DNA from: Alcanivorax nanhaiticus
GTDB lineage: Bacteria; Pseudomonadota; Gammaproteobacteria; Pseudomonadales; Alcanivoracaceae
NCBI RefSeq assembly: GCF_000756665.1
Contig: NZ_ARXV01000008.1
Location: forward strand, 1-64,000
Direction: 5' to 3'
Length of the DNA: 64,000 nt
The notes below the pieces were generated by a model. It saw only the letters and a program-made list of their open reading frames with translations. It did not search any database and was not told the origin of the DNA. Positions 15,308 through 26,190 of the stretch are shown in pieces. The stretch's first letter is position 1; the number at the start of each line of letters is the position of its first letter. A program made the position numbers and the translations under genes.

Positions 15308-15726
15308 GACGGCAACAAGGAAAGAAGCGAGTTTCGAGTGACGCGTTGCGAACAGCCAAACCCAAAACCAGTCCGGAATCGCCCGGTTATGCCTTTTGAG
15401 ACTCGCTACTCGTCACTCGCCGCGGCTTCCGTCAACCCCCGCGGTATCGCAGGCCGCCCGCATGGCAGGAAACTCCTGCAGCCGCTTTTAATACGCGCAA
15501 CCAGGGCCGCCCCGTCTCTCGCCTTGCAGCTCGCCCCCCTAAACAAAAAACGTGAAACAGTACCGATTTCCCGACATCTTCCGGTAACTTGTAACGAATG
15601 TTGTAAACCCCTTTTCTCCCCCTCTATTTCCACCTAGTATTGCATGGGTGCAAGAAAGCATCGGTGTAACTGTGTTTTTCCTGCACGTTCACAACAAATA
15701 ACGACACTTTCCCAGGGAGACCCGTT
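15308..15726. repeat. Gene-free 419 bp with GAGTTTC-family heptamer element
   Basis: The left half holds a heptamer element: GAGTTTC, GAGTGAC, GCGTTGC (15329-15349), inner GAACAGCCAAACC, then inverted units GAGACTC, GCTACTC, GTCACTC (15398-15418). The right half (15430-15720) has no gene I can support. It presumably contains the aroQ-acc promoter, but no convincing -35/-10 pair was found. Confidence 0.75.
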
Positions 15727-16170
15727 TTGGCGTCCATTCTGGTCTTACATGGCCCCAATCTGAACCTGCTCGGCACCCGCGAGCCGGAAAAGTACGGGCA
15801 TACCACCCTGGCCGACATCAACCAGCAATTGCAGGAGCAAGCCAGCCAGGCCGGCCATCACCTGCAACACCTGCAAAGCAACGCAGAATATGAACTGATT
15901 GAGCGGATTCACGATGCCCGAACAGAAGGCATCGATTTCATTCTGATCAACCCGGCAGCATTCACGCACACCAGCGTTGCCCTGCGTGACGCCCTGCTGG
16001 CCGTAGCAATCCCCTTTATTGAGGTGCACCTGTCCAATGTGCATGCCCGGGAAAGCTTTCGTCACCACTCCTATTTTTCCGATATCGCGCGCGGCGTGAT
16101 CTGCGGCCTTGGTGCCACGGGTTACCAACTGGCATTGACCGCCGCCCTTGAACAACTAGCCCCCGAATAA
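15727..16170 (+). CDS. aroQ: 3-dehydroquinate dehydratase, type II
   Basis: 147-residue dodecameric shikimate-pathway enzyme (3-dehydroquinate to 3-dehydroshikimate). Signature residues: [21 protein letters not shown] with the catalytic Tyr, [36 protein letters not shown] and the terminal [20 protein letters not shown]. The start is a TTG behind GGGAGA. It stands first in an aroQ-accB-accC cluster, the standard gammaproteobacterial order. Confidence 0.96.
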   Translation: MASILVLHGPNLNLLGTREPEKYGHTTLADINQQLQEQASQAGHHLQHLQSNAEYELIERIHDARTEGIDFILINPAAFTHTSVALRDALLAVAIPFIEVHLSNVHARESFRHHSYFSDIARGVICGLGATGYQLALTAALEQLAPE

Positions 16171-16187
16171 CTGGATGGTTAAAAGAC

Positions 16188-16649
16188 ATGGATATTCGCA
16201 AGATCAAGAAACTGATTGAGCTGCTGGAAGAATCCGGCATTGAAGAGCTGGAAATCTGCGAAGGCGAAGAGTCTGTGCGCATCAGCCGTGGCAGCAGCAA
16301 GGTTGCCGCACCTGCGCAGTATTACGCGGCCCCGCAAGCCGCTCCTGCCGCAGCACCCGCACCTGCTCCAGCCGCTGAAGCTGCGCCCGCACCGGCCGCT
16401 GCGGAAACACCCAGTGGGCACATGGTTCGCTCCCCCATGGTGGGCACCTTCTACCGCTCCCCGGCACCGGGCGCCCCCATGTTTGCTGAAGTGGGCAAGA
16501 AAGTTCAGGCCGGCGATGTATTGTGCATCGTTGAAGCCATGAAGATGATGAACCAGATCGAAGCGGACAAGTCCGGCACCATCGATGCCATCCTGGTAGA
16601 AGACGGCGAACCGGTTGAGTTTGACCAGCCTCTCTTCTCCATCGTTTAA
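16188..16649 (+). CDS. accB: Biotin carboxyl carrier protein of acetyl-CoA carboxylase
   Basis: 153-residue carrier subunit. The N-terminal region [23 protein letters not shown] is followed by an Ala/Pro-rich linker (about residues 38-74) and a biotinyl domain whose EAMKMM motif carries the biotinylated Lys (K119). The thumb-like segment [17 protein letters not shown] is present. Acts with AccC and the separately encoded carboxyltransferase in malonyl-CoA synthesis. Separated from accC by 14 bp carrying GGGAGG. Confidence 0.98.
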   Translation: MDIRKIKKLIELLEESGIEELEICEGEESVRISRGSSKVAAPAQYYAAPQAAPAAAPAPAPAAEAAPAPAAAETPSGHMVRSPMVGTFYRSPAPGAPMFAEVGKKVQAGDVLCIVEAMKMMNQIEADKSGTIDAILVEDGEPVEFDQPLFSIV

Positions 16650-16663
16650 GGGAGGCATCTCTC

Positions 16664-18010
16664 ATGCTGGAAAAGGTTGTCATTGCCAACCGTGGCGAAA
16701 TTGCCCTGCGCATCCTGCGCGCCTGCAAGGAACTGGGCATTCGCACGGTCGCCGTTTATTCCAAGGCGGATCGGGACCTGATGCACGTTCGCCTGGCTGA
16801 CGAAGCCGTGTGTATCGGCCCGGCTCCCTCCATAGACTCTTATCTGAATATCCCGGCCATCATCAGTGCTGCAGAAGTCACCGACGCTGACGCTATCCAT
16901 CCGGGTTACGGCTTTTTGGCAGAAAATGCAGATTTTGCCGAGAGCGTAGAACGCTCTGGCTTCACCTTTATTGGCCCCAAGGCGGAAACCATTCGCCTGA
17001 TGGGTAACAAGGTCGCCGCCATCGAAGCCATGAAAAAAGCCGGCGTTCCCACGGTTCCCGGCTCCAACGGGCCGGTCGGTGACGATGATGAAGCCGCCCT
17101 GCAAATGGCTCGCGATATCGGTTATCCGGTCATCATCAAGGCCGCCGCCGGTGGTGGTGGCCGCGGCATGCGCGTGGTGGAAGAAGAGCGCACGCTGCTC
17201 AACGCCATCACCCTGACCCGCTCGGAGGCCAAAAACGCCTTTGGTGATGCCACCGTATACATGGAAAAGTTCCTGCAGAAGCCACGCCATGTGGAAGTGC
17301 AGGTACTGGCCGACGGCAACGGCCACGCTATCCACCTGGGCGATCGCGACTGCTCCCTGCAGCGCCGTCACCAGAAAGTCGTGGAAGAGGCACCGGCCCC
17401 ACAGATCCCCCAGCACCTGAAAGACGAAGTCGCCATGCGCTGCGTCAATGCGTGCAAGGAGATCAACTACCGCGGTGCCGGCACCTTCGAATTCCTGTAC
17501 GAAAACGAAGGCTTTTACTTCATCGAGATGAACACCCGGGTACAGGTGGAACACCCTGTCACCGAAATGATCACCGGTGTGGATATCGTCAAGGAGCAGC
17601 TACGCATCGCCGGTGGCGAAGGTCTGCAAATCCAGCAATCTGATGTAACTTTCCAGGGCCACGCCATCGAGGTACGAGTCAACGCCGAAGACCCGGTTCG
17701 CTTTACCCCGTCTCCAGGCAAGGTCACATACTTCCACGCCCCGGGCGGCAACGGCATCCGGGTAGATTCCCATATCTACAGCGGCTACACCGTGCCCCCC
17801 TACTATGATTCCCTGATCGGCAAGCTGATCACCTGGGGGGAAAGCCGCGACATCGCCATGGCGCGTATGCGTAATGCCCTGGACGAAATCGTGGTAGAAG
17901 GCATCAAGACCAATGTGGACCTGCACCGTGGCAAGATCTTCAAGGATGAAGCCTTTATGAAAGGCGGCGTGGACATCCACCATCTGGAGAAGAAGCTGGG
18001 CGGTCATTGA
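16664..18010 (+). CDS. accC: Biotin carboxylase of acetyl-CoA carboxylase
   Basis: 448-residue ATP-grasp enzyme that carboxylates biotin on AccB. Key blocks: [31 protein letters not shown], the flexible glycine loop [20 protein letters not shown] and the catalytic [14 protein letters not shown]. Length matches E. coli AccC (449). Co-transcribed with accB; its 3' flank carries a heptamer element and a long hairpin. Confidence 0.98.
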   Translation: MLEKVVIANRGEIALRILRACKELGIRTVAVYSKADRDLMHVRLADEAVCIGPAPSIDSYLNIPAIISAAEVTDADAIHPGYGFLAENADFAESVERSGFTFIGPKAETIRLMGNKVAAIEAMKKAGVPTVPGSNGPVGDDDEAALQMARDIGYPVIIKAAAGGGGRGMRVVEEERTLLNAITLTRSEAKNAFGDATVYMEKFLQKPRHVEVQVLADGNGHAIHLGDRDCSLQRRHQKVVEEAPAPQIPQHLKDEVAMRCVNACKEINYRGAGTFEFLYENEGFYFIEMNTRVQVEHPVTEMITGVDIVKEQLRIAGGEGLQIQQSDVTFQGHAIEVRVNAEDPVRFTPSPGKVTYFHAPGGNGIRVDSHIYSGYTVPPYYDSLIGKLITWGESRDIAMARMRNALDEIVVEGIKTNVDLHRGKIFKDEAFMKGGVDIHHLEKKLGGH

Positions 18011-18013
18011 GGC

Positions 18014-18259
18014 AGTGAACAGTTAACAGCTCGCGGTTTTAGCTTGTCACACGCTTCACCCACGAAGCCGCGCACAGACACTGTGCGCGGCTTCGTGCAT
18101 TTAGATGAACCAGAAAACTCGTTGCCATCGCCATACGGTGCAGCTTAGCTGCTATCATTCCCCCCAGATCACACCGGCGTGTGCGCGCGGCATCCATGGT
18201 TTGAGCTTCCACCCCACCATCCCGCGCAACTGTTCACTATTCACTGTTAACTATTCACT
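18014..18259. repeat. GTTAACT-family inverted heptamer element
   Basis: Left units AGTGAAC and AGTTAAC (18014-18027), inner border AGCTCGCGG, a core of about 200 bp, then right units GTTCACT, ATTCACT, GTTAACT, ATTCACT (18232-18259). The core contains the 17-bp hairpin at 18061-18097. It occupies almost the whole accC-prmA gap and ends 14 bp before the prmA start codon. Confidence 0.8.
18061..18097. terminator. Perfect 17-bp hairpin after accC
   Basis: CACGAAGCCGCGCACAG and its exact complement enclose a three-base loop (ACA). No clear T-tract follows on the + strand, so it may serve as mRNA 3'-end protection or partial terminator. Confidence 0.6.
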
Positions 18260-18273
18260 AGAGCGAAGCGAAC

Positions 18274-19155
18274 ATGGCCTGGCTGCAACTCCATCTTGCT
18301 ACCACTGAACAACATGCGGATGCCTTTCAGGCGGCACTGGAAAATCTGGGCGCGTGCGCTGTTAGCCTGACCGATGGCGCAGACCAGCCGGTATTCGAGC
18401 CACCACCCGGCACCCGCCCCCTGTGGCAGAACACCGTGGTCACCGCCCTGTTCGATCCAGAACACGATCCCGCTCTCATCAAGGCTGCCCTAGAACTTCA
18501 GGGACTCAACGCCGACGCCATGCACCATGAGGTTCTGGAAGATCAGGCCTGGGAACGCGCCTGGATGGACGACTTCGCCCCCATGCAGTTTGGTGAACGC
18601 TTATGGATCGTTCCCAGCTGGAGCGAGGCACCGGATACTCAAGGCATCAACCTCAAGCTGGACCCCGGCCTGGCATTCGGTACCGGCACCCATGAAACCA
18701 CCGCCCTTTGTCTGGAATGGCTGGATAAGAGCGAGTTGACCAGCAAGACCGTTCTCGATTTCGGTTGTGGCTCCGGGGTATTGGCTATTGCTGCGCTTCT
18801 ACTGGGAGCCCACCACGCCGTCGGCACCGACATTGATCCCCAGGCACTGATCGCCAGTGAAGACAACGCCAGCAACAACGGTGTCGCGGACCGTCTGTCT
18901 CTGTACCTGCCTGAAGACATGCCACAGCCCTTCCATTGCGATGTACTGGTAGCCAACATTCTCGCTGGCCCACTGATGGAGCTCTCGAAATTGCTGGCCA
19001 GCTATTGCCAACCGGGCACCCAACTGGCGCTTTCCGGCATTCTTGCCGAGCAGGCCGAATCGGTGCGCGAAGCCTACGCTCCCTGGTTCGATCTCACCCC
19101 CACCACCCAAAAAGGGGACTGGGTACGCATCGACGGGGTACGACGGAATACATAA
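18274..19155 (+). CDS. prmA: Ribosomal protein L11 methyltransferase
   Basis: 293-residue SAM-dependent enzyme that trimethylates ribosomal protein L11. It has the N-terminal substrate-recognition domain, then LKLDPGLAFGTGTHETTALCL, SAM motif I VLDFGCGSGVLAIAA and the catalytic ANILAGPLMEL motif. Length equals E. coli PrmA. The upstream space is filled by a heptamer element, so the promoter may lie inside that element or transcription may read through from accC. Confidence 0.96.
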   Translation: MAWLQLHLATTEQHADAFQAALENLGACAVSLTDGADQPVFEPPPGTRPLWQNTVVTALFDPEHDPALIKAALELQGLNADAMHHEVLEDQAWERAWMDDFAPMQFGERLWIVPSWSEAPDTQGINLKLDPGLAFGTGTHETTALCLEWLDKSELTSKTVLDFGCGSGVLAIAALLLGAHHAVGTDIDPQALIASEDNASNNGVADRLSLYLPEDMPQPFHCDVLVANILAGPLMELSKLLASYCQPGTQLALSGILAEQAESVREAYAPWFDLTPTTQKGDWVRIDGVRRNT

Positions 19156-19297
19156 ATGCGGCCCAGGTCCTTGCGAGCAAAGCCGCTTTTTCTGTAAAAA
19201 GAACCCCTTAAAGAGCGTTTTATGGTTTGCCGGGATGCGTGGTGCCTGTTGCGCACCCATGTAGCGGATCTTAACCAATAATAATCAGGCGATTGCC

Positions 19298-20506
19298 ATG
19301 GCCACCCAGTACAAAACACGCTGCCCCCACTGCGCAGCCCAGTTCAAGATTACTGACGAACATCTCAAGCAAGCCCGTGGCGCGGTTCGCTGCGGTTCAT
19401 GCCTGCAGATTTTCCAGGCCACCGATCACCTGGTTGATCCCCCCGCCACCGGCCAGAGCGCTCCGGCTGATCGCTGGGCTGGCGCACTGGACAACAACGC
19501 CAACACCCCTGCCCCACCCAGCAAAGAGATCAACCCCCTGTTCGAGGAAACACCGGACAAGGAAAGCGATGGTCTCAGCATGGAAGGCATGGAGCTGAGC
19601 GATTCCTTCATGAATCTGGAGGAAGGGAGCAACGAAGACAGTCTTGGCGAAGACTTCTCGGACATGGCCGGCGCAGGACGCTCAACTCACAATGAGGGTG
19701 CCGACGAATCCTGGGCCGAAGCTCTGCTGGAGGAACTTGAGGATGACGACGAGCCCGCACCAGCATCGCCCTCCACTCCCGGCCCGGCCACCTTTGCCCC
19801 GCGCGATGAACAAGCGGCCAGCAAACCCGCCAAAACCAAGCCACAACCCCAGCCTGCCAAACCAGCAAGACGGCAACAGCAAGATGACTCCCTGTTTGGC
19901 GGCCTGGATCTTTTCGGCGATGACCTCAATGATGAGCCGGTCACCATCGCCTCCAAACCGGTTCGCGAACGGGACCTGCCGTTCCAGCGCCAGCGCGACT
20001 GGCAGAGCCTGTTTAAGTGGACCGCCCTGGCAGCCCTCGCCATCGTGGTGCTGATTGCCCAGTATGCTTACTTCAACTTCGATCATCTTGCTCGCACACC
20101 ACAGTGGCGCCCCGCCTACGCTCAGGCTTGCGAAGCCCTGGGCTGCCGACTTCCCAGTCGGACCGATATCAGCAAGTTGCGGGGAGCCAACCTGGTGGTT
20201 CGCAGCCATCCGGAGTACAACAATGCGCTGATCGTGGATGCCATACTGTTCAACGAGGCTCGCTACCCGCAACCGTTCCCTGATCTGGAGCTACGCTTCA
20301 GTGCACTGGATGGCAAACCGCTCGCCAGCCGCCGATTCCAGCCCCGGGAATATCTGCAGGGAGACCTCAGCAACCTGGAAAGCATGCCGCTCAACACCCC
20401 CCTGCATATCTCGCTGGAGATCGTTGACCCTGGCGATAATGCCGTGAACTACAACCTGCGATTGCTGCCCAGCCAGAACACCTCGGATCAGCTGACTCAG
20501 CGCTAA
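19298..20506 (+). CDS. MJ0042 zinc-ribbon / DUF3426 membrane protein
   Basis: 402-residue protein with three parts: an N-terminal zinc ribbon (CPHC and CGSC pairs, residues about 9-36; MJ0042 type), a long acidic and Pro/Ala-rich low-complexity linker, and a single membrane helix near residues 244-265 (WTALAALAIVVLIAQYAYF) followed by a DUF3426 domain with two Cys (CEALGCRLP), presumably periplasmic. The family is common in beta- and gammaproteobacteria between prmA and dusB/fis, as here; function is unknown. Confidence 0.88.
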   Translation: MATQYKTRCPHCAAQFKITDEHLKQARGAVRCGSCLQIFQATDHLVDPPATGQSAPADRWAGALDNNANTPAPPSKEINPLFEETPDKESDGLSMEGMELSDSFMNLEEGSNEDSLGEDFSDMAGAGRSTHNEGADESWAEALLEELEDDDEPAPASPSTPGPATFAPRDEQAASKPAKTKPQPQPAKPARRQQQDDSLFGGLDLFGDDLNDEPVTIASKPVRERDLPFQRQRDWQSLFKWTALAALAIVVLIAQYAYFNFDHLARTPQWRPAYAQACEALGCRLPSRTDISKLRGANLVVRSHPEYNNALIVDAILFNEARYPQPFPDLELRFSALDGKPLASRRFQPREYLQGDLSNLESMPLNTPLHISLEIVDPGDNAVNYNLRLLPSQNTSDQLTQR

Positions 20507-20509
20507 GCA

Positions 20510-20540
20510 CGCCCGACGCCCGACGCCCGACGCCGGACGC
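20510..20540. repeat. CGCCCGA heptamer array, one-sided
   Basis: Three copies of CGCCCGA and one CGCCGGA in tandem (20510-20537) directly after the DUF3426 stop codon. No clear inverted partner is seen downstream. Same unit family as the element at 38891. Confidence 0.7.
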
Positions 20541-20709
20541 AAAACAGAATGATGGCCGGGCAGAAGGCGTCAAGGCACCTGGCACTCAACCAGCCTCAGC
20601 GTTTTCTTGCTAGCTGACGGACGGGAGCGAAAAGTCCCGGTCTGCCCTTTCATCCCCTCGCCCCGATCTCTATCATTAGCTCCCTTTTTGACCAACCGCG
20701 TCCGAGACC

Positions 20710-21750
20710 ATGCAGATCGGCCCTTACACTCTGCCCAATTCATTGATTCTGGCCCCCATGGCCGGCGTCACTGATCGCCCGTTCCGTCGGCTTTGCCGGG
20801 ATCTGGGGGCGGGTCTTCTGGTCTCGGAAATGGTCACCTCAGACACCCGTTTGTGGAACTCACGCAAGTCACGCCAGCGACTGGATCATACCGGCGAACC
20901 TGGCCCGATCTCGGTGCAGATTGCAGGCGGCGAACCACAGATGCTGGCTGAGGCGGCCCGCGCCAATGTGGATCACGGTGCCCAGATCATCGACATCAAC
21001 ATGGGCTGCCCCGCCAAAAAAGTCTGCAAACGCGCAGCGGGCTCAGCCCTGCTGGCAGATGAAGATCTGGTCGCCAGAATTCTTGATGCAGTTGTGGCGG
21101 CCGTTGATGTGCCTGTCACATTGAAAATCCGCACGGGCCCGGATCGCGATCAACGCAACGCCATTACCATTGCCCAAATTGCTGAATCAGCGGGCATTCA
21201 GGCTCTCGCCATCCATGGCCGTACCCGTGCTGACAAATTCAACGGGGAGGCGGAATACGCCACCATCGCCGCCGTCGTAGAGGCGGTTAATATTCCGATC
21301 ATGGCTAACGGTGACGTGGATAGCCCGGAAAAAGCTAAACAGGTACTGGAATCCACGGGAGCCGGTGGTATCATGATCGGCCGCGCTGCTCAGGGTAACC
21401 CGTGGATCTTTCGGGACACCCTGCATTACCTCGAGCACGGCTCGCTGCCAGCAGCGCCGTTAGTAACGGAAGTCCATGATTGCGTGCAACAGCACCTCGC
21501 TGAGCTTCATCAGTTTTATGGTGAGTTCATGGGGGTACGTATCGCCCGCAAGCATCTGGGTTGGTACACACAGAACCTTCCCGGCGGGGAGGACTTCCGG
21601 CGTGGATTTAACACACTGGAAAATGCCACCGACCAACGCGTGGCGATCGAGCAGTTTTTCCAACAGATCAACGTCAGTACCGACCGGGTTCGCTTTGGTC
21701 GTTACGGCGAAGTGTCTGCCAGGAAGAAAAACGGAGCCTTGGCCGCATGA
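20710..21750 (+). CDS. dusB: tRNA-dihydrouridine synthase B
   Basis: 346-residue FMN enzyme reducing uridine to dihydrouridine in the tRNA D-loop. Family motifs: [54 protein letters not shown] (the Cys is the general acid), LAIHGRTR and [16 protein letters not shown]. Its stop codon overlaps the fis start by four bases; dusB-fis is a classical operon whose transcription couples tRNA modification to the nucleoid protein Fis. Confidence 0.97.
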   Translation: MQIGPYTLPNSLILAPMAGVTDRPFRRLCRDLGAGLLVSEMVTSDTRLWNSRKSRQRLDHTGEPGPISVQIAGGEPQMLAEAARANVDHGAQIIDINMGCPAKKVCKRAAGSALLADEDLVARILDAVVAAVDVPVTLKIRTGPDRDQRNAITIAQIAESAGIQALAIHGRTRADKFNGEAEYATIAAVVEAVNIPIMANGDVDSPEKAKQVLESTGAGGIMIGRAAQGNPWIFRDTLHYLEHGSLPAAPLVTEVHDCVQQHLAELHQFYGEFMGVRIARKHLGWYTQNLPGGEDFRRGFNTLENATDQRVAIEQFFQQINVSTDRVRFGRYGEVSARKKNGALAA

Positions 21751-22079
21751 CCCTTTCTTCAGTTAACACAGCCGCTGCACGGACACTTACTGAAATGAAC
21801 ACCGCAGAAGCACGAAAGCAGCCGCACCTCACTATTGCGCGCAGTGAAACCCACGACACCCTGCGTAATTGTGTGCGTCGTTCCTTAAACGACTATTTCA
21901 ATCAGCTCGACGGTGAGCCCGTCAGCGAACTGTACCAGATGGTACTGGCGGAGATGGAAATTCCGCTGCTTGAGAAGGTGCTGGAATACACCCGTGGCAA
22001 CCAGACCAAAGCAGCGGAGCTGCTGGGCCTGAACCGCGGCACCCTGCGCAAGAAGCTCAAGCAGTACGGTCTGTTGTAA
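21747..22079 (+). CDS. fis: Fis-family nucleoid-associated regulator
   Basis: 110 residues from ATG 21747, which overlaps the dusB stop; the family is normally 90-98 residues, so ATG 21795 (94 residues) is a serious alternative start. The C-terminal helix-turn-helix [31 protein letters not shown] end (read in positions 21993-22076) is nearly identical to enteric Fis, preceded by the dimerisation helices [21 protein letters not shown]. Bends DNA and modulates rRNA and growth-linked genes. A strong terminator follows. Confidence 0.96.
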   Translation: MTLSSVNTAAARTLTEMNTAEARKQPHLTIARSETHDTLRNCVRRSLNDYFNQLDGEPVSELYQMVLAEMEIPLLEKVLEYTRGNQTKAAELLGLNRGTLRKKLKQYGLL

Positions 22080-22096
22080 AACAGACCTGCTATATC

Positions 22097-22125
22097 AAGG
22101 GCAGTGACCACACTGCCCTTTTTTT
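22097..22125 (+). terminator. Rho-independent terminator of dusB-fis
   Basis: AAGGGCAGTG / CACTGCCCTT stem of ten perfect pairs with a 4-base loop, followed directly by a T-run. Confidence 0.93.
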
Positions 22126-22173
22126 GTTTCTGGCCCTCGTATTAATTAAGACTACGCAACTTGGTGAAATCCC

Positions 22174-23742
22174 ATGAGCAAAGCCGTTGAACGTGCACTG
22201 ATCAGTGTTTCCGACAAGACTGGTATCGTTGAATTTGCCCAGGCCCTGGCCGACAAGGGCCTGGAGCTGCTGTCCACCGGCGGTACTTTCAAGAAACTGC
22301 AGGAGGCCGGCATTGCGGTGCGTGAAGTCTCCGACTACACCGGTTTCCCGGAAATGATGGATGGCCGGGTGAAAACCCTGCATCCCAAAGTGCACGGCGG
22401 CATTCTCGGCCGTCGTGGTCAGGACGATCAGGTCATGGCCGATAACGACATCAGCCGCATCGACCTGGTGGTGGTCAACCTCTACCCGTTCGAAGCCACC
22501 GTGGCCAACCCGGACTGTTCCCTGGAAGACGCCATCGAGAACATCGATATCGGCGGCCCGACCATGGTGCGCTCTGCCGCCAAGAACAATGCCCACGTGG
22601 GTATCGTTACCAATGCGTCTGACTACCAGCGCGTGCTGGATGACATGGACGCCAACGGCGGCGCCCTGTCCGACACCCTGCGCTTCGACCTGGCCATCAA
22701 GGCCTTCGAGCATACCGCGGCCTATGACAGCGCCATTGCCAACTACTTTGGCAAGAAGGTGGGAGAGAACAATCAGGACTTCCCGCGCACCATCAACCTG
22801 AACTTCGAAAAGACCCAGAACATGCGCTACGGCGAGAACCCGCACCAGAAAGCGGCCTTCTACACCGAGCGCAACCCGGCCCCCGCCTCTATCGCCACCG
22901 CGAAGCAGCTGCAGGGCAAGGAACTGAGTTACAACAACATCGCTGACACCGACGCCGCACTGGAGTGCGTCAAAGGCTTCACCAAGCCTGCCTGTGTCAT
23001 CGTCAAGCACGCCAATCCCTGCGGTGTAGCGGTGAGCCTGGACGGCATCGGCAAGGCCTACGATCTGGCCTTCGAAACCGACACCGAATCCGCCTTTGGT
23101 GGAATCATCGCCTTCAACCGTGAACTGGATGCGGCCACCGCCCAAGCGATCGTGGATCGTCAGTTTGTGGAAGTGATCATCGCGCCCAGCGCCACCGACG
23201 AGGCCTTGGCCATCACCGCCGCCAAGAAGAACGTGCGCGTGCTGGTCTGTGGCGAAATCGAAGGCCCCACCGAAGGTGGCCTGGACTACAAACGCGTTAA
23301 CGGCGGCCTGCTGGTGCAGGATCGCGACATCGGCATGATCACCGAAGGCGACCTGAAAGTCGTCACCAAGCGTGCCCCCACCGAAGCAGAGATGCACGAC
23401 CTGATCTTCGCCTGGAAAGTGGCCAAATTCGTGAAATCCAATGCCATTGTCTACGCCAAGAACCGCCAGACCGTGGGTGTAGGCGCCGGCCAGATGAGCC
23501 GCGTTAACTCCGCGCGTATCGCCGCCATCAAGGCCGAACACGCTGGACTGCAGGTGGAAGGTTCGGTGATGGCGTCTGATGCCTTCTTCCCGTTCCGCGA
23601 CGGCATCGATAACGCCGCCAAGGTAGGTATCAGCTGCGTGATCCAGCCGGGTGGCTCGATCCGCGACGAAGAAGTCATTGCGGCTGCCGACGAAGCTGGC
23701 ATGGCCATGGTCTTCACCGGCATGCGTCATTTCCGCCACTAA
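22174..23742 (+). CDS. purH: Bifunctional AICAR transformylase / IMP cyclohydrolase
   Basis: 522-residue enzyme for the last two steps of purine synthesis. The N-terminal MGS-like cyclohydrolase domain shows [26 protein letters not shown] and [13 protein letters not shown]; the transformylase part shows the [27 protein letters not shown] and [12 protein letters not shown] motifs. Length matches E. coli PurH (529). Co-transcribed with purD 18 bp downstream. A near full-length open frame on the opposite strand is a codon-bias shadow. Confidence 0.98.
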   Translation: MSKAVERALISVSDKTGIVEFAQALADKGLELLSTGGTFKKLQEAGIAVREVSDYTGFPEMMDGRVKTLHPKVHGGILGRRGQDDQVMADNDISRIDLVVVNLYPFEATVANPDCSLEDAIENIDIGGPTMVRSAAKNNAHVGIVTNASDYQRVLDDMDANGGALSDTLRFDLAIKAFEHTAAYDSAIANYFGKKVGENNQDFPRTINLNFEKTQNMRYGENPHQKAAFYTERNPAPASIATAKQLQGKELSYNNIADTDAALECVKGFTKPACVIVKHANPCGVAVSLDGIGKAYDLAFETDTESAFGGIIAFNRELDAATAQAIVDRQFVEVIIAPSATDEALAITAAKKNVRVLVCGEIEGPTEGGLDYKRVNGGLLVQDRDIGMITEGDLKVVTKRAPTEAEMHDLIFAWKVAKFVKSNAIVYAKNRQTVGVGAGQMSRVNSARIAAIKAEHAGLQVEGSVMASDAFFPFRDGIDNAAKVGISCVIQPGGSIRDEEVIAAADEAGMAMVFTGMRHFRH

Positions 23743-23760
23743 TCAGAAAGGGATAAAGCA

Positions 23761-25047
23761 ATGAAAGTTCTGGTGATTGGCGGCGGTGGCCGCGAGCATG
23801 CGCTGGCATGGAAAGTGGCTCAGGCCGAGCAGGTAGAAAAGGTCTTCGTGGCCCCCGGCAATGCCGGCACCGCCCGCGAAGCCAAGCTGGAAAATGTGGC
23901 CATTGATGTGCTGGATCAGCCGGCACTGCTGACCTTCGCCAAGGACAACGGCGTTGATCTGACCATCGTTGGCCCGGAAGCACCCTTGGTAGAAGGCCTG
24001 GTCGATACCTTTCAGAACAACGGCTTGAAGTGCTTTGGCCCCAGCAAGGCTGCGGCCCAGCTGGAAGGCTCCAAGGCCTTCACCAAGGACTTCCTGGCCC
24101 GTCAGAACATCCCGACCGCAGCCTACGGCAACTTTACCGACATGGACGAAGCTCTGGCCTATGTCCGTGAACAGGGTGCCCCCATCGTAATCAAGGCCGA
24201 TGGCCTGGCTGCGGGCAAAGGCGTGATTGTCGCCATGACCCTGGAAGAGGCCGAAGAAGCCGTGCGCGACATGCTCGACGGCAACAAGTTCGGTGATGCC
24301 GGTCACCGCGTGGTGGTAGAAGAATTCCTGGAAGGCGAAGAAGCCAGCTTTATCGTCATGGTGGACGGCAAGAACGTATTGCCCATGGCCACCAGTCAGG
24401 ATCACAAGCGTGTCGGCGACGGCGACACCGGCCCCAACACCGGCGGCATGGGAGCCTACTCCCCGGCGCCGGTGGTCACCGACAGCGTCTACCAGCGCAT
24501 CATGGAAGAGGTCATCACCCCCACCGTAGAAGGCATGGCGTCTGAGGGTATGCCCTACACCGGCTTCCTCTACGCGGGCCTGATGATCAGCCCTGAAGGT
24601 GCTCCCAAGGTCATTGAGTACAACTGTCGCTTCGGCGACCCGGAAACCCAGCCGATCATGATGCGCCTGCAGTCTGATCTGGCCGCCCTGTGCCTGGCGG
24701 CTCTGGACGGCAAGCTGGACCAGACCGAGATCCAGTGGGATCCCCGCCCGACTCTCGGCGTGGTCATGGCCGCTGGCGGCTACCCGGACAGCTACCCCAA
24801 AGGTGACGTGATTGAAGGCCTGGATCAGGCCGATTCCGATACCGTGAAAGTCTTCCACGCCGGCACGGCAGAGAAAGACGGACAGGTAGTGACCAGCGGC
24901 GGCCGTGTACTCTGTGTCACGGGTGTCGGCGATACGGTCAGTGAAGCACAGGCCAACGCCTACCAAGGTGTGAAGCAGATCACATGGAGCAATGCCCAGT
25001 ACCGTTCGGATATCGGCTACCGTGCAGTCGCGCGCGAAAAAGCATAA
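23761..25047 (+). CDS. purD: Phosphoribosylamine-glycine ligase
   Basis: 428-residue ATP-grasp enzyme making glycinamide ribonucleotide. Recognised by [73 protein letters not shown] and [10 protein letters not shown]. Second gene of purHD; ends before an imperfect hairpin at 25070. Confidence 0.98.
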   Translation: MKVLVIGGGGREHALAWKVAQAEQVEKVFVAPGNAGTAREAKLENVAIDVLDQPALLTFAKDNGVDLTIVGPEAPLVEGLVDTFQNNGLKCFGPSKAAAQLEGSKAFTKDFLARQNIPTAAYGNFTDMDEALAYVREQGAPIVIKADGLAAGKGVIVAMTLEEAEEAVRDMLDGNKFGDAGHRVVVEEFLEGEEASFIVMVDGKNVLPMATSQDHKRVGDGDTGPNTGGMGAYSPAPVVTDSVYQRIMEEVITPTVEGMASEGMPYTGFLYAGLMISPEGAPKVIEYNCRFGDPETQPIMMRLQSDLAALCLAALDGKLDQTEIQWDPRPTLGVVMAAGGYPDSYPKGDVIEGLDQADSDTVKVFHAGTAEKDGQVVTSGGRVLCVTGVGDTVSEAQANAYQGVKQITWSNAQYRSDIGYRAVAREKA

Positions 25048-25069
25048 AGTAAAGGCAACTAATAATTAA

Positions 25070-25108
25070 GGCTGAGCCTGCCGGGACCTGCGGGCTTAGC
25101 CACCTTTT
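25070..25108 (+). terminator. Imperfect hairpin terminator after purD
   Basis: GGCTGAGCCTGC (25070-25081) pairs with GCGGGCTTAGCC (25090-25101), ten of twelve bases, followed by ACCTTTT. Confidence 0.6.
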
Positions 25109-25125
25109 CCCGCAAAGGGGTTGCC

Positions 25126-26190
25126 ATGTCTACACCAGCGGCGGAAATGTCCCGCCTCGAGAACTTCATTCCATTCGATTGCCTCAGCGAATCCCACCTG
25201 CAGGAAATTCAGGGCCAGATCGAAGTGATTACCCTGGCACCCGGTCGCCTGTTGTTCAAACGCGGGCAAACCAGCGACAAGGCCTATTTCCTGGTAGAAG
25301 GCTCGCTGGATCTTACTGACGCCAGTTTCCAGGTACGTCACTTTGCTGCGGACGATGACGAGAATTATCTGGCGCTGGATAATTATCCTGAGCACACCAT
25401 CAACGCCATCTCGGCAGAAGCCAGCACTCTATACGCCATTGATCGCAACAAACTGGATCTGCTGATGACCTGGACGCAGGCAGCAGAATCCATGCTGGAT
25501 GAAGATGATGACGAAAGTGAACGCGACTGGATGGATGCCCTGCTTTCCTCAGAGCTTTTCGCCGCTGTGCCTCCAGCCATGATTCACAGCCTGTTCGTAA
25601 AGTTTGAAGAGCGAGAAGTACAGCTGGGGGAGACTATCGTCAGTGAAGGTGAGGACGGCGATACCTTCTTCGTGATCAAACAAGGCAAGGCCATGGTCAG
25701 CCGCACCAAAGGTGCCAAGCAGGAAACCCTGGCTGCCCTGTCTGCGGGACGCTTTTTTGGTGAGGATGCACTAATCAGCGACAGCCCTCGTAATGCCTCC
25801 GTCACCATGACAAGCGATGGTGTCGTTATGGCCCTCGGCAAGAAGGACTTTCAAGCAATTCTTCAGGACTCCGTCATCCGCCATCTCACCGAAGACGAGT
25901 TGGATACCATGGTGCTGGAGGCGGATACTGCCTGCATACTGGTGGATGTACGACTGCCCATGGAATTTCGCCATGACCGCACGCCCGGGGCCCGCAATAT
26001 TCCGCTCAACGAATTGCGCAAGGAAGTGCAAAATCTGGAAAAGGATTTTTTCTATGTGGTGTGCGGAGACGGTCGACGCAGTGAGCTCGGAGCCTATATC
26101 CTCTCCGAGGCGGGGCTGAATGCCTATGTGCTTGATCGGGGAAAACCAGCGGATGCAGAGCAATCAAACAACGTGGTGGAACAGGCCTGA
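25126..26190 (+). CDS. Tandem cNMP-binding domains fused to rhodanese domain
   Basis: 354-residue cytosolic protein with three modules. Two cyclic-nucleotide-binding-like folds come first: residues about 15-120 (GRLLFKRGQTSDKAYFLVEGSLDL) and 145-255 (GETIVSEGEDGDTFFVIKQGKAMV, GRFFGEDALISDSPRNASVT). Then a rhodanese domain follows, about 265-340 (ILVDVRLPMEFRHDRTPGARNIPL, active-site FYVVCGDGRRSE with Cys). The second cNMP domain has a R-N-A-S stretch in place of the R-S/T-A cAMP-binding core, so it may bind cyclic nucleotide; the first lacks it. The following hybrid kinase gene starts inside its 3' end. Likely a sensor linking second messenger to sulfur or redox state; role unknown. Confidence 0.85.
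   Translation: MSTPAAEMSRLENFIPFDCLSESHLQEIQGQIEVITLAPGRLLFKRGQTSDKAYFLVEGSLDLTDASFQVRHFAADDDENYLALDNYPEHTINAISAEASTLYAIDRNKLDLLMTWTQAAESMLDEDDDESERDWMDALLSSELFAAVPPAMIHSLFVKFEEREVQLGETIVSEGEDGDTFFVIKQGKAMVSRTKGAKQETLAALSAGRFFGEDALISDSPRNASVTMTSDGVVMALGKKDFQAILQDSVIRHLTEDELDTMVLEADTACILVDVRLPMEFRHDRTPGARNIPLNELRKEVQNLEKDFFYVVCGDGRRSELGAYILSEAGLNAYVLDRGKPADAEQSNNVVEQA

Noticed and set aside
22090..23739. 549-codon open frame antisense to purH
   Set aside because: It mirrors purH almost exactly, is low-complexity in His/Gly/Val and has no family motif; a shadow of the codon bias of purH.
23743..24966. Long open frame antisense to purD
   Set aside because: Covers purD in mirror image, no recognisable domain.
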